Positions 30,193 through 37,817 of a DNA stretch of 64,000 nucleotides are shown here, piece by piece. Every line of letters begins with the position of its first letter. Within the stretch, counting starts at the first letter, position 1. The notes beneath the pieces are model-generated. The model had not been told where the DNA came from. It saw only the letters and a program-made list of their open reading frames with translations, and ran no database searches. The position numbers were made by a program, and so were the translations under genes. This DNA is from DATBJJ01 sp963750915 (lineage in GTDB: Bacteria > Acidobacteriota > Vicinamibacteria > Vicinamibacterales > 2-12-FULL-66-21). Location: the NCBI GenBank assembly GCA_963750915.1, contig CAVVSF010000007.1:310001-374000 (forward strand), given 5' to 3'.

Positions 30193-31239
30193 CTAGGGCT
30201 GGCCGCGGGGCGCGAGTGCTTCTTCGAGGAGTGCGATCGGCGAGGCCGGTTCGGGGCTGAAGACGCGCGACTGCCACCCCGGTACGAGCGCATCGACCAG
30301 CATGAAGATCGCGAGCCCCTCATCCTGTGACCAGTAGCGGCGGTTGTCACGCACGAGGCGAATCACCTCGGCGTGATTGCCGCCGGCGCTCGATTTGTTC
30401 ACCTGATAGGCGGCCCACTGCCCGACCCCCTCGAGCAGCAGGAACTGCGATTCGAGCTCGGCGTAGGCCGCCTTGGCGCCGGTGAAGTACTTTGCCCGAC
30501 GCTGCCGAAGCATCCCGAGGGCACGACGAGCAAGGAGGCGCTGCTTGTCGCCGTCGGGCTCGAGCGCGGCGCGATAGAACTGGTCGCGCTCGCGATGCAC
30601 CGCGCCGGCGAAGCCACCGACTCCCGCGAACTCGTTCTGAATCACGTCGTCGTTGATCGGGTAGGCGAGGTCGTGCTTGCGCGCGAGCTCGCGGACGCGG
30701 CGGTTGATCGGCACGAGCAGGCGGATGTGCGTCATCTCGTGGCTGAAGACGCCCTGCAGGTACTCGGCGCGGGTCGGGCCGCTGACGTCGCGCGTCTGCC
30801 ACACGGAGGGCATCGCCATCGCGAAGAACGCGGCGCGCCCGTCGCGGTAGAGCGAGGTGCTCGCCTTCATCTCTACCGCCATCGGTACGCCGTTCGGCAG
30901 GAAGATGGTGCCGTTGTGCGGCAGCGAGCCGATGTTTACCGGCGCGTTGGCGAACGTCAGCACCGCCTGCGGCGGCCTCGCCGCGGCGGGACTGGCCTCA
31001 GGATTGAGGTGCCAGACGCAGGCGGCGTCGTAGAGGACCACCCAGGGCAGCGGCGATGGGTCGGTACTGAGCGACTCGCGGCTGACCTGCTCCCAGCCGT
31101 GCAGCGCCCGCTGAAGCCAGGCGATCTCGGCGACGGGAAAACTGCACGGACCATCGGCAGGCGGCTGCGCCCCGCGCACGCCCGCCGCCAGGGCGAGCGC
31201 ACAAGCAATGGCGAGCGGGAGCCGTCGGCGGACGCACAC
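30193..31239 (-). CDS. Secreted HExxH protein, putative zinc-dependent peptidase
   Basis: A 348-residue protein with a signal peptide (LPLAIACALALAAG). It has a zinc-binding HEMTH motif in QGVFSHEMTHIRLL, near residue 170, and a downstream EFAGVGGFAGAVH stretch that could hold the third ligand. Outside the motif I do not recognise the family. It is a single gene between a REP-like palindrome and the dapE-like gene and shares their strand, but the 84-base gap to that gene's end suggests it is not part of the lysine operon. Peptidase activity is inferred only from the motif. Confidence 0.7.
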   Translation of the reverse strand: MCVRRRLPLAIACALALAAGVRGAQPPADGPCSFPVAEIAWLQRALHGWEQVSRESLSTDPSPLPWVVLYDAACVWHLNPEASPAAARPPQAVLTFANAPVNIGSLPHNGTIFLPNGVPMAVEMKASTSLYRDGRAAFFAMAMPSVWQTRDVSGPTRAEYLQGVFSHEMTHIRLLVPINRRVRELARKHDLAYPINDDVIQNEFAGVGGFAGAVHRERDQFYRAALEPDGDKQRLLARRALGMLRQRRAKYFTGAKAAYAELESQFLLLEGVGQWAAYQVNKSSAGGNHAEVIRLVRDNRRYWSQDEGLAIFMLVDALVPGWQSRVFSPEPASPIALLEEALAPRGQP

Positions 31240-31323
31240 GCTTCGCCTCCTGTCGATGACAGACGTGACACGCCCGGCGCTGGTTGGCCGGACCGGCCGG
31301 TATTGCCCGCGAGACGGCAGCCG

Positions 31324-32322
31324 TCAGGCGGCGAGACAGCCGCGGGCGAGCGCGACGTAAGCGTCGACCGCGGCGTGCAACTCGTCAAGCTCGATGTACT
31401 CATCGTCGGTATGCGCGACGCGAATGGATCCAGGCCCGAAGAGCAGCGGCTTGCCCCAGGCACCGAGCAGCGGAACGTCGGTCGTGAAGGGGAACACACG
31501 CGGCTCGAACCCGGCGACGGTATGCATCCGGATCGGCGGCACCTGCAGCACCGGCTCGGCGGTCACCCGTGGTTCGAGCCGGCGCAGGACGTCGAGGACG
31601 GCCGCGTTCGGGCCGACGGTGCGGAACATGATCTCCGCCGCCGCGTGCGCCGGGACGACGTTCGGAGCGACGCCGCCCTCGATCAAGCCCACGCTGTACG
31701 ACGTGGTGCCGAGGTCCTCGCTCGCCGGCAGCGGCAGCGAACGCAATTCGACCAGCGCGTCCACCAGCTTCTCGATCGCCGACTCCCCCTCTTCCGGCAT
31801 CGACGAATGCGCCGCCCGTCCGGACGCGCGGAGGCGGACGCGGAACGCACCGCGCGTCGCCAGCGCGAGCTGGCTTTCGGTCGGCTCGCCGTTGATCAGA
31901 TAGCGGCAGCGGTTCGGAATCGTGTTGGCCGCCGCGGCGCCGTCGCTGCCCCGCTCTTCGCCGGCGACGAACAGCAGGCCGACGCGCCGCTCACCGGATT
32001 GCCGCAGGCGCTCCGCCGCCGCCACCTGCGCCGCGAGGATGCCCTTGGCATCGCAGGATCCGCGGCCGTAGAGCCGATCGCCGTCGAGACGGCTCGGGAT
32101 GAACGGCGGCACGCAGTCGAAATGCGTCGAGAAGACGACCTCTGGGGGATCCAGGGTGGCGAGGACGTTGGCGCAGCCGCGGGCGAGCGGTTGCTCCACC
32201 ACGGTGTAGCCGAGGCCGGCCAGGCGCGCTGCCAGCCAGCGGCCGGCGTCTGCCTCGCGGCCGGTCGTCGAGTCGATGTCGACCAGCGCGCGCGCGAACG
32301 CGACCGTCTCTAGCGGATCCAT
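31324..32322 (-). CDS. dapE: M20 family metallohydrolase, probable succinyl-diaminopimelate desuccinylase
   Basis: A 332-residue M20 enzyme. The start ATG at 32322 overlaps the 3' end of dapD by 13 bases, giving translational coupling. Metal ligands are visible: His and Asp in THFDCVPP, Asp in SCDAKG, the Glu pair in AGEERG, Glu in NGEPTE and His in RVAHTDDEY. In the succinylase branch DapE hydrolyses N-succinyl-LL-diaminopimelate. The DapE assignment rests on operon position next to dapD; the sequence alone could equally be an acetylornithine/acetyl-lysine deacetylase. Confidence 0.78.
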   Translation of the reverse strand: MDPLETVAFARALVDIDSTTGREADAGRWLAARLAGLGYTVVEQPLARGCANVLATLDPPEVVFSTHFDCVPPFIPSRLDGDRLYGRGSCDAKGILAAQVAAAERLRQSGERRVGLLFVAGEERGSDGAAAANTIPNRCRYLINGEPTESQLALATRGAFRVRLRASGRAAHSSMPEEGESAIEKLVDALVELRSLPLPASEDLGTTSYSVGLIEGGVAPNVVPAHAAAEIMFRTVGPNAAVLDVLRRLEPRVTAEPVLQVPPIRMHTVAGFEPRVFPFTTDVPLLGAWGKPLLFGPGSIRVAHTDDEYIELDELHAAVDAYVALARGCLAA

Positions 32323-33152
32323 TGTTCGAGCGCCGTCCGCGCGTCCGTCCGCTCGTCCCGGTACTTGACGATGATCGGCGTCGCCACCGACAGGCCCCAT
32401 TCACGTCCCTTCGCCGAGGTGATCGGACGCGTCCCGGGAACGACGACCGCGCCCTCCGGCACAATCAACGGCTGGCCCGGCGCCGGTTCGATGATGCGCT
32501 CGTTGGGCAGGTCGTAGATCGGCGTCGAGCCCGTCAGCACCACGCCCGACGCGAGCACCGCCCGGCGCTTGACGATGGCGCCCTCGTAGACGCCGCAGTT
32601 GCCGCCGACCAGCACGTCGTCCTCGATGACGACCGGCAGCGCGCCGACCGGCTCGAGTACGCCGCCGACCTGCGCCGCCGCGCTGAGGTGGACGCGGCGA
32701 CCAATCTGGGCGCACGACCCGACCAGCGCGTGCGAATCGACGAGCGTCGAGTCGCCGACCCAGGCGCCGATGTTGATGTACATCGGCGGCATGCAGATCA
32801 CGCCGGGGCCGAGATAGGCGCCGTCGCGCACCGTCGAGCCGCCAGGAACGATGCGGACGCCCGTTTCGACCGTCATCGGCTTCAGCGGCAGCGTGTCCTT
32901 GTCGAAGAACGGCCACTTGCCGTGGTCCGACGACATGTCGGCATTGGCGCCGAAGCGGAAGCCGAGCAGAATCCCCTGCTTGACCCAGGTGTTGACGCGC
33001 CAGCCGGTCGGCGTCGACGGGTCCGGTTCCGCGGCACGCACCGTGCCCGCCGACAGCGCCTGGCGCAGGCGCGCGAAGACGTCGCGCGCCGCGTCGCGGC
33101 TGGCGTCGCCGCCGGCGGCGACGATCGAAGCGATCTCCTCCGCCAGGCTCAC
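32310..33152 (-). CDS. dapD: Tetrahydrodipicolinate N-succinyltransferase
   Basis: About 280 residues. I chose GTG 33152 because it overlaps the dapA stop (GTGA); the open frame upstream is the dapA shadow. DapD succinylates tetrahydrodipicolinate in the succinylase route to diaminopimelate. The left-handed parallel beta-helix is obvious from hexapeptide-repeat sequence (VRDGAYLGPGVICMPP, INIGAWVGDSTLVDSH, ALVGSCAQIGRRVHLS, VLVGGNCGVYEGAIV). Its presence shows that the organism uses the succinylated DAP pathway. Confidence 0.93.
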   Translation of the reverse strand: MSLAEEIASIVAAGGDASRDAARDVFARLRQALSAGTVRAAEPDPSTPTGWRVNTWVKQGILLGFRFGANADMSSDHGKWPFFDKDTLPLKPMTVETGVRIVPGGSTVRDGAYLGPGVICMPPMYINIGAWVGDSTLVDSHALVGSCAQIGRRVHLSAAAQVGGVLEPVGALPVVIEDDVLVGGNCGVYEGAIVKRRAVLASGVVLTGSTPIYDLPNERIIEPAPGQPLIVPEGAVVVPGTRPITSAKGREWGLSVATPIIVKYRDERTDARTALEQWIR

Positions 33153-34066
33153 GAACGTCCGCCCGACGCCACGGCCATCGCTCCGTCGGTCTTCAGCGCG
33201 GCGAGCACCTGCCGGATCTTCGCCCGCGAGGCCTCGCGCGGCGGCACCATCGGCAGCCGGAACACTTCCTCGAGCAGGCCCATCGCCGCCATCGCGCACT
33301 TCACCGGGATCGGATTCGACTCGATGAAGTTGACGAGCATCAACGGCAGGATCTCGGCATGGATGCGCCGCGCCGCCGCGAAATCATTGCGCTCGGCATG
33401 CTCGACCATCCGCGCCATCTCCGCCGGCACCTCGTTGCCCGCTACCGAGATGATGCCGTGGCCGCCTACAGCCATCAGCGGCAGCGTCAGCGCGTCGTCG
33501 CCCGACAGCACCAGGAAGTTGTTCGGCACGGCGCCGCAGATCTCGACCATCTGGCCGATGTTGCCCGAGGCTTCCTTGACGCCGACGATTCCCGGCACGG
33601 CGGCGAGGCGCACCAGCGTCGCGACGTCGATGTTGCAGCCGGTCCGTCCCGGCACGTTGTAGAGCATGATCGGCAGCCCGACTTCGCCGGCGATCGCCGT
33701 GTAGTGCTGGACGAGGCCGTCGGGGGTGGGCTTGCTGTAGTAGGGCGTGACGGAGAGGATGCCGTTGGCGCCGGCGCGCTTCATGCGGAGCGCGGTGTGT
33801 ATCACCTCGCGGGTGTTGTAGCCGCCCGACCCGGCGAGAACCGGCACGCGGCCGCCCGATTCCTCGACGACGAGCTCGACGATGCGGACGCGCTCGTCCT
33901 CGGTGAGGGTCGGACTCTCGCCGGTCGTGCCGCAGGGCACGAGGAAATGGATGCCGGCGTCGATCTGCCGCCGCGCCAGCCGCTTCACCCCGGCCTCATC
34001 GACGGCGCCGTCGCGGGTGAAAGGGGTGACGAGCGCGGTGCCAGCTCCAGTCCAGGGAATTCTCAT
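33149..34066 (-). CDS. dapA: 4-hydroxy-tetrahydrodipicolinate synthase
   Basis: A 305-residue DapA aldolase that condenses pyruvate with aspartate semialdehyde, the first committed step to lysine. The Schiff-base lysine is in GIVGVKEASGNI, and the catalytic Tyr is in SVTPYYSKPT; GTTGESPTL and LYNVPGRTG are also present. GGAGGAG lies four bases before the ATG. A 99-base spacer carrying a palindrome and an IS-end-like repeat separates it from dapB, while its stop overlaps dapD. Confidence 0.96.
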   Translation of the reverse strand: MRIPWTGAGTALVTPFTRDGAVDEAGVKRLARRQIDAGIHFLVPCGTTGESPTLTEDERVRIVELVVEESGGRVPVLAGSGGYNTREVIHTALRMKRAGANGILSVTPYYSKPTPDGLVQHYTAIAGEVGLPIMLYNVPGRTGCNIDVATLVRLAAVPGIVGVKEASGNIGQMVEICGAVPNNFLVLSGDDALTLPLMAVGGHGIISVAGNEVPAEMARMVEHAERNDFAAARRIHAEILPLMLVNFIESNPIPVKCAMAAMGLLEEVFRLPMVPPREASRAKIRQVLAALKTDGAMAVASGGRS

Positions 34067-34094
34067 CGATCTCCTCCGCCAAACGGGTCAGACT

Positions 34095-34120
34095 TGGGGT
34101 CAGACCATGGTCTGACCCCA
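34095..34120. repeat. 26-nt perfect palindrome, REP-like, copy 2
   Basis: It is identical to the element at 30134-30159 (half-site TGGGGTCAGACCA). It is inserted between dapB and dapA, inside the operon, 29 bases before the dapA start on the minus strand. It would form a 13-bp hairpin in the polycistronic RNA. Confidence 0.85.
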
Positions 34121-34124
34121 GGCT

Positions 34125-34161
34125 GATCAGAAACTGCCACGATCAGATTAAAAACTGCCAC
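34125..34161. repeat. Direct repeat GATCAG...AAACTGCCAC, possible insertion-sequence end
   Basis: Two copies of a GATCAG-(ATTAA)-AAACTGCCAC unit are joined head to tail (34125-34140, 34141-34161). On the minus strand they read GTGGCAGTTTTTAATC and GTGGCAGTTTC. This resembles the multiple terminal repeats of IS21-type elements, but no transposase is nearby. It lies a few bases after the dapB stop codon. Confidence 0.4.
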
Positions 34162-34165
34162 ATGT

Positions 34166-34861
34166 TCACAGGCCGAGCACGTCGTTCATCGAGAACCAGC
34201 CGCGGCGGCCGTGGACCCAGCGCGCCGCTTCGAGCGCGCCGCGGGCGAATACCGAGCGGTCGCGCGCCGTGTGCGTCAGCGTAATGGTATCCGCAGCGCC
34301 GTCGAATCCGACAGTGTGGGTGCCGGGAATCGATCCGGCGCGGGTCGAGGCGACGTCGATCGGCGAGCGGTAGCCGGCCTGCTCCATCGCCGCCTGCAGC
34401 GCCAGCCCGGTGCCGGACGGCGCATCCACCTTGGCGCGGTGATGCAGCTCGTGAATCCAGGCGCCGAACTCCGGCCGCGACGCCATCAGCTCCGCGGCGC
34501 GGGCGACGATGGCAAGGAACAGGTTGACGCCCAGCGCGAAGTTCGGCGCCGCGACGACGCCAATCGGATGGCTCGCGACCAGCTGCCGGACTTCGGCCTC
34601 CCGCTCCTGCCAGCCGGTCGTGCCGATGACGATGTTCGTGCCCCGCTGCGCCAGGCGCGCGACGTTGCCCGGGACCGCCGAGGCGATCGAGAAATCGATG
34701 GCGACGTCGGCAGCGGGCCAGCTGTCGTCGGTCCCGGCGTTGTGCTCGTCGACGCGGCCTGCCACCTCGAACCCGTGCTCGGCGGCGAGCGCGTCCACGA
34801 GGTGACCCATGCGGCCGTGCCCGACGACCAGCAGCTTCAGCCGCGGCAAGCCGGCGGTCAC
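34166..34861 (-). CDS. dapB: 4-hydroxy-tetrahydrodipicolinate reductase
   Basis: A 231-residue DapB, using GTG 34861 which overlaps the lysC stop (GTGA). It reduces the DapA product with NAD(P)H. The N-terminal Rossmann motif is VVGHGRMG; the catalytic and substrate region is ELHHRAKVDAPSGTG near residue 140. The protein is shorter than the 270-residue E. coli enzyme, as in compact DapBs of several phyla. The long open frame upstream of 34861 is antisense shadow of lysC. Confidence 0.93.
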   Translation of the reverse strand: MTAGLPRLKLLVVGHGRMGHLVDALAAEHGFEVAGRVDEHNAGTDDSWPAADVAIDFSIASAVPGNVARLAQRGTNIVIGTTGWQEREAEVRQLVASHPIGVVAAPNFALGVNLFLAIVARAAELMASRPEFGAWIHELHHRAKVDAPSGTGLALQAAMEQAGYRSPIDVASTRAGSIPGTHTVGFDGAADTITLTHTARDRSVFARGALEAARWVHGRRGWFSMNDVLGL

Positions 34862-36255
34862 CGCGTCGCTCCCACCGACGACTCGGTCTTTGCCGCGAAC
34901 CACGCTTCGTGCAGCCGGGACATCGCCGTCGCGACGTCGGCGTCCCGCATCACCACGGTGACGTTGCGGCGCGACGCCGCCTGCGACACCATCCGCAGCG
35001 GCACGCCGTCGAGCCCGGCGAGCATCCGGATCGCGAACGCCGGGTCCGAGCGCAGGTTCTCGCCAACCGCGCACAGCAGCGCCATGTCCGGCGCGACGTT
35101 GACCTCGGCGAACTCGCTCAGCGCCGCCACGATCTCCTTCAGCCGGCGGCTGTCGTCGATCGTCACCGACACGCTCACCTCGGACGTCGTGACGACGTCG
35201 ACTGACGTGCGGAAGCGCTCGAAGACCTCGAACAGGCGGCGGAGGAAGCCGTGCGCCATCAGCATCCGCGTCGAGGTCACCTCGACGACGGTGATGTTGC
35301 GCTTGCAGGCCAGCGCGACGATCGGCCGATCGTTGGCGGGCGGCCGCGCCGTGATCAGCGTCCCTGCGGCCGCGGGACGACGGCTGTTCAGGATCTTGAC
35401 CGGGATGTCGGCGGCGACCGCCGGCAGAATCGTGCTCGGATGCAGGACCTTGGCGCCGAAGTAGGCGAGTTCCGAGGCCTCGCCGAAGGAGAGATGCGAC
35501 ACCACCATCGGCGAGGCGACGATGCGGGGATCGGCGGTGAGCATGCCGTCGACATCGGTCCAGATCTGGATCTCGGAGGCGCCGATGCCCTCGCCGACGA
35601 TGGCGGCGGAGTAATCCGACCCGCCGCGTCCCAGCGTCGTCGTCGCGCCGCTCACGGTCGCGCCGACGAAGCCGCCGAGCACCGGCACCCTGCCGGCGGC
35701 GAGATGCGGTGCGACCTCGCGGGCCAGCGCTGCGTGCGTCTCGCCGGTCAGCGGCGAAGCGCCCATGTATTGATCGTCGGTGACGATGGCACGCCTGGCA
35801 TCGACCCAGACCGCGTCGATGCCGGCAGACGTGAGCGCCGCCGTCACGACCCGGCTGCTGAGGAGCTCGCCGGCGGCGGCGACGCTGTCGAGCGACCGCG
35901 GCGAGGCCTCGCGCAGGATCGCGAGCGCGGTGAGTATCGCCCGCAGCTCTTCGAACTCCGCGGTCACGGTCGTCGTCACCGCCGCGCGCGTTGCCGGGTC
36001 GCCGACCAGCGTCTCAATCGCCGCCAGGTGCCGCTTCAGCACCTCGTCGACGCCGGCTGCCAGCGCGCCGCGGTCTCCGGCCGCCGCCTCCGTCGCCATC
36101 GTCAGCAGCTGGTCGGTGACCTTCGACATCGCCGAAACCACGACCACGGGCGGCCCGGTCAGCGCCGATTCGGCGCGGACGATGTCGATCAACCGCCCCA
36201 TCGCCTCGGCATCTGCCACCGAGGTCCCGCCGAACTTCATTACTACGTTGCGCAC
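34858..36255 (-). CDS. lysC: Aspartate kinase
   Basis: About 465 residues from GTG 36255; an ATG at 36240 (MKFGGTSVAD) is possible. It phosphorylates aspartate, the first step to lysine, threonine and methionine. The kinase domain has VMKFGGTSVAD, the TTLGRGGSDYSA motif and WTDVDGMLTADPR. The C-terminal third has two ACT domains (VEVTSTRMLMAHGF and LLCAVGENLRSDPA), indicating allosteric feedback. No homoserine dehydrogenase is fused. The stop overlaps dapB; a 202-base structured spacer separates it from asd. Confidence 0.95.
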   Translation of the reverse strand: MRNVVMKFGGTSVADAEAMGRLIDIVRAESALTGPPVVVVSAMSKVTDQLLTMATEAAAGDRGALAAGVDEVLKRHLAAIETLVGDPATRAAVTTTVTAEFEELRAILTALAILREASPRSLDSVAAAGELLSSRVVTAALTSAGIDAVWVDARRAIVTDDQYMGASPLTGETHAALAREVAPHLAAGRVPVLGGFVGATVSGATTTLGRGGSDYSAAIVGEGIGASEIQIWTDVDGMLTADPRIVASPMVVSHLSFGEASELAYFGAKVLHPSTILPAVAADIPVKILNSRRPAAAGTLITARPPANDRPIVALACKRNITVVEVTSTRMLMAHGFLRRLFEVFERFRTSVDVVTTSEVSVSVTIDDSRRLKEIVAALSEFAEVNVAPDMALLCAVGENLRSDPAFAIRMLAGLDGVPLRMVSQAASRRNVTVVMRDADVATAMSRLHEAWFAAKTESSVGATR

Positions 36256-36457
36256 GATGCTTGTGTCTCGTTTCTCAATTTTGTGGTGGGGCCTCAGCCC
36301 CACAACCTGTCGGTCCTCGCTTCGCTCGGACCGGTGTTTAGCCGCGATCGGGTGCTTTCAGCAGCCGATCGTGGGGCCATCCTTCACGGGGTTATCCGTG
36401 AGCCATGAGCCATGAGCCGTGAGCCGTGAGCCCCTACCCCCTTAGACCCCGCCCCTC
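36256..36457. repeat. Structured, repeat-rich spacer between asd and lysC
   Basis: There is no gene here. It contains the hairpin GTGGGGC...GCCCCAC (36286-36303), CGGTCC...GGACCG (36311-36333), an inverted CGATCGG/CCGATCG pair with an inner TGCT/AGCA stem (36344-36371), and five TGAGCCN heptads (36398-36433). No T-tract follows any stem on the minus strand, so read-through from asd into lysC seems likely. The hairpins could set RNA stability between the two genes. Confidence 0.65.
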
Positions 36458-37528
36458 TCAGTCCAGCATCCCGTCCGCGACCATGAGCTCGGCGTTCAGA
36501 ATCGCTGCGCCGGCGGCACCGCGGACGGTGTTGTGGCCGAGGGCGACGAGCTTCGAGCCGAGGATCGAACAGGGCCGCAGACGGCCAACCGTAATCGTCA
36601 TGCCGTTGTCGCGCTCGACGTCGAGCCGCGGCTGCGGGCGATCGGGCGTCTCGGTGTAGACGATCGGCGCCGGTGGCGCGCTCGGCAGCTTCAGTTCCTG
36701 CGGCCGGGCGCGGAAGCCCTCCAGCGCCGCGCGGATGTCCGCCAGCGACGGCTTCTGCGTCAGCTCGATCGAGACCGCCTCGGTATGGCCGTCGATCACG
36801 GGCACCCGCGTCGTCGTCGCGCTGACGATGACGGGATGCGGCGTCACCCCGTCGCGCTCGAGCGCGCCGAGAATCTTCTGGGTCTCGCTCTCCATCTTCT
36901 CTTCTTCGCCGGAGATCGCCGGCACGACGTTGCCGAGGATGTCGAGCGAGGCGACGCCGGGATAACCAGCGCCCGAGACGGCCTGCAGCGTCGTCACCAT
37001 CACGCGGGACAGGCCGAACTGGCGCAGCGGCGCCAGTACGATCGAGAGCACGACGGTCGAGCAGTTCGGGTTGGTGACGATGGCGCCGGACCAGCCGCGC
37101 TCGCGGCGCTGGCGGGTGATGAGGGCGAGGTGATCGCCGTTGACCTCGGGAATCACCAGCGGCACGTCGGCGAACATGCGGAAGTTGCGGGCGTTGCTGA
37201 CGATGATGTGGCCGGCGGCGGCAAAGGCAGGCTCGATCTCCTTGGCGGCAGCCGCGTCCATGCCCGAGAAAAGAATCCGCGGCGCGTTGCCGGGGGTGCA
37301 GGCCTCGACCTTGCGATCGAGCGCGTCGGCCGGCGGCAGCGAGGCCAGCCGCCACTTCATCGCCTCGCGGTAGGTTCGCCCTTCGGAACGCTCGCTGGCG
37401 CCGAGCCATGTGGTCCTGAACCAGGGATGGTCGGCGAGCAGCCGGACGAACTGCTGTCCAACCATGCCGGTCGCGCCGAGCACGCCAACCTCGATCGATC
37501 TGCCGCCCTGTGTGCCTGCTGAACTCAT
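36458..37528 (-). CDS. asd: Aspartate-semialdehyde dehydrogenase (archaeal/fungal type)
   Basis: A 356-residue enzyme; I start it at ATG 37528 (MSSAGTQGGRS) with AAGGA eleven bases upstream. It reduces aspartyl phosphate to aspartate semialdehyde, the branch point to lysine, threonine and methionine. GVLGATGMVGQ is the nucleotide-binding motif, and the catalytic Cys is in IVTNPNCSTVVL. QAVSGAGYPGV and ATTTRVPVIDGH place it in the archaeal/fungal-type subgroup. It is the first gene of the asd-lysC-dapB-dapA-dapD-dapE operon and sits behind a leader-peptide attenuator. Confidence 0.95.
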   Translation of the reverse strand: MSSAGTQGGRSIEVGVLGATGMVGQQFVRLLADHPWFRTTWLGASERSEGRTYREAMKWRLASLPPADALDRKVEACTPGNAPRILFSGMDAAAAKEIEPAFAAAGHIIVSNARNFRMFADVPLVIPEVNGDHLALITRQRRERGWSGAIVTNPNCSTVVLSIVLAPLRQFGLSRVMVTTLQAVSGAGYPGVASLDILGNVVPAISGEEEKMESETQKILGALERDGVTPHPVIVSATTTRVPVIDGHTEAVSIELTQKPSLADIRAALEGFRARPQELKLPSAPPAPIVYTETPDRPQPRLDVERDNGMTITVGRLRPCSILGSKLVALGHNTVRGAAGAAILNAELMVADGMLD

Positions 37529-37593
37529 GACGATCTCTGTCCTTCTTCCTGCGTCGGCCGCCGCGCTGGTGAGACGGCCGCGAAACATGCCCC

Positions 37594-37635
37594 GAAAAAC
37601 GAAAAACCCGCCGACCTGGAGCAGGCCGGCGGGTT
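37594..37635 (-). terminator. Intrinsic terminator in the asd leader (attenuator arm 3:4)
   Basis: On the minus strand a 14-bp stem (AACCCGCCGGCCTG, CTC loop, CAGGTCGGCGGGTT) is followed by TTTTTCGTTTTT. One pair is G-U in the RNA but a mismatch in the complement, pointing to function on the minus strand. It lies 66 bases before the asd start. Its 5' arm (37623-37632) can instead pair with AGGCTGGTGG at 37681-37690, which would prevent termination. It could alternatively be the plain terminator of the isochorismatase-like gene ending at 37818. Confidence 0.85.
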
Positions 37636-37675
37636 CAGATTGTCCGTTCGTGTTCTTTTCAGATCACGCGCGCAC

Positions 37676-37744
37676 TCAGACCACCAGCCTGTCGGGTCGC
37701 TTGACCCGCTTTCGATCGGTGGTGTGGCCGGTGAGCTGAATCAT
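37676..37744 (-). CDS. 22-residue leader peptide of the asd-lysC-dap operon
   Basis: A short ORF beginning MIQLTGHTTDRKRVK and ending in TGA. Thr codons (all ACC) are at positions 5, 8 and 9, and Lys at 12 and 15; threonine and lysine are both end products of the downstream genes. Codons 8-9 (ACCACC, 37718-37723) are complementary to GGTGGT at 37680-37685 in codons 20-22. A ribosome paused on the Thr codons would free the second segment to form the antiterminator; one reaching the stop codon would cover it. No Shine-Dalgarno is visible, and the start is only a few bases from the predicted transcription start, so it may be translated as a near-leaderless message. Confidence 0.65.
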   Translation of the reverse strand: MIQLTGHTTDRKRVKRPDRLVV

Positions 37745-37754
37745 TTGAGCCGGA

Positions 37755-37784
37755 AGTATAGCTGGAGGACGCCGCGGCCGTCAA
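37755..37784 (-). promoter_or_regulatory. Sigma70-type promoter of the asd operon
   Basis: On the minus strand TTGACG (37779-37784) and TATACT (37755-37760) are separated by 18 bases. The predicted transcript starts near 37748, just before the leader ATG at 37744. The promoter lies after the stop codon of the upstream gene, so the operon is independently transcribed. Confidence 0.65.
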
Positions 37785-37817
37785 ACCGCAGGGCGCCGCG
37801 CCGATCGGACGCGCGCA

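Noticed and set aside
37594..37784. Lysine riboswitch in front of asd
   Set aside because: The leader is only about 220 bases to the start codon and shows no L-box core; the sequence instead encodes a short peptide with alternative hairpins.
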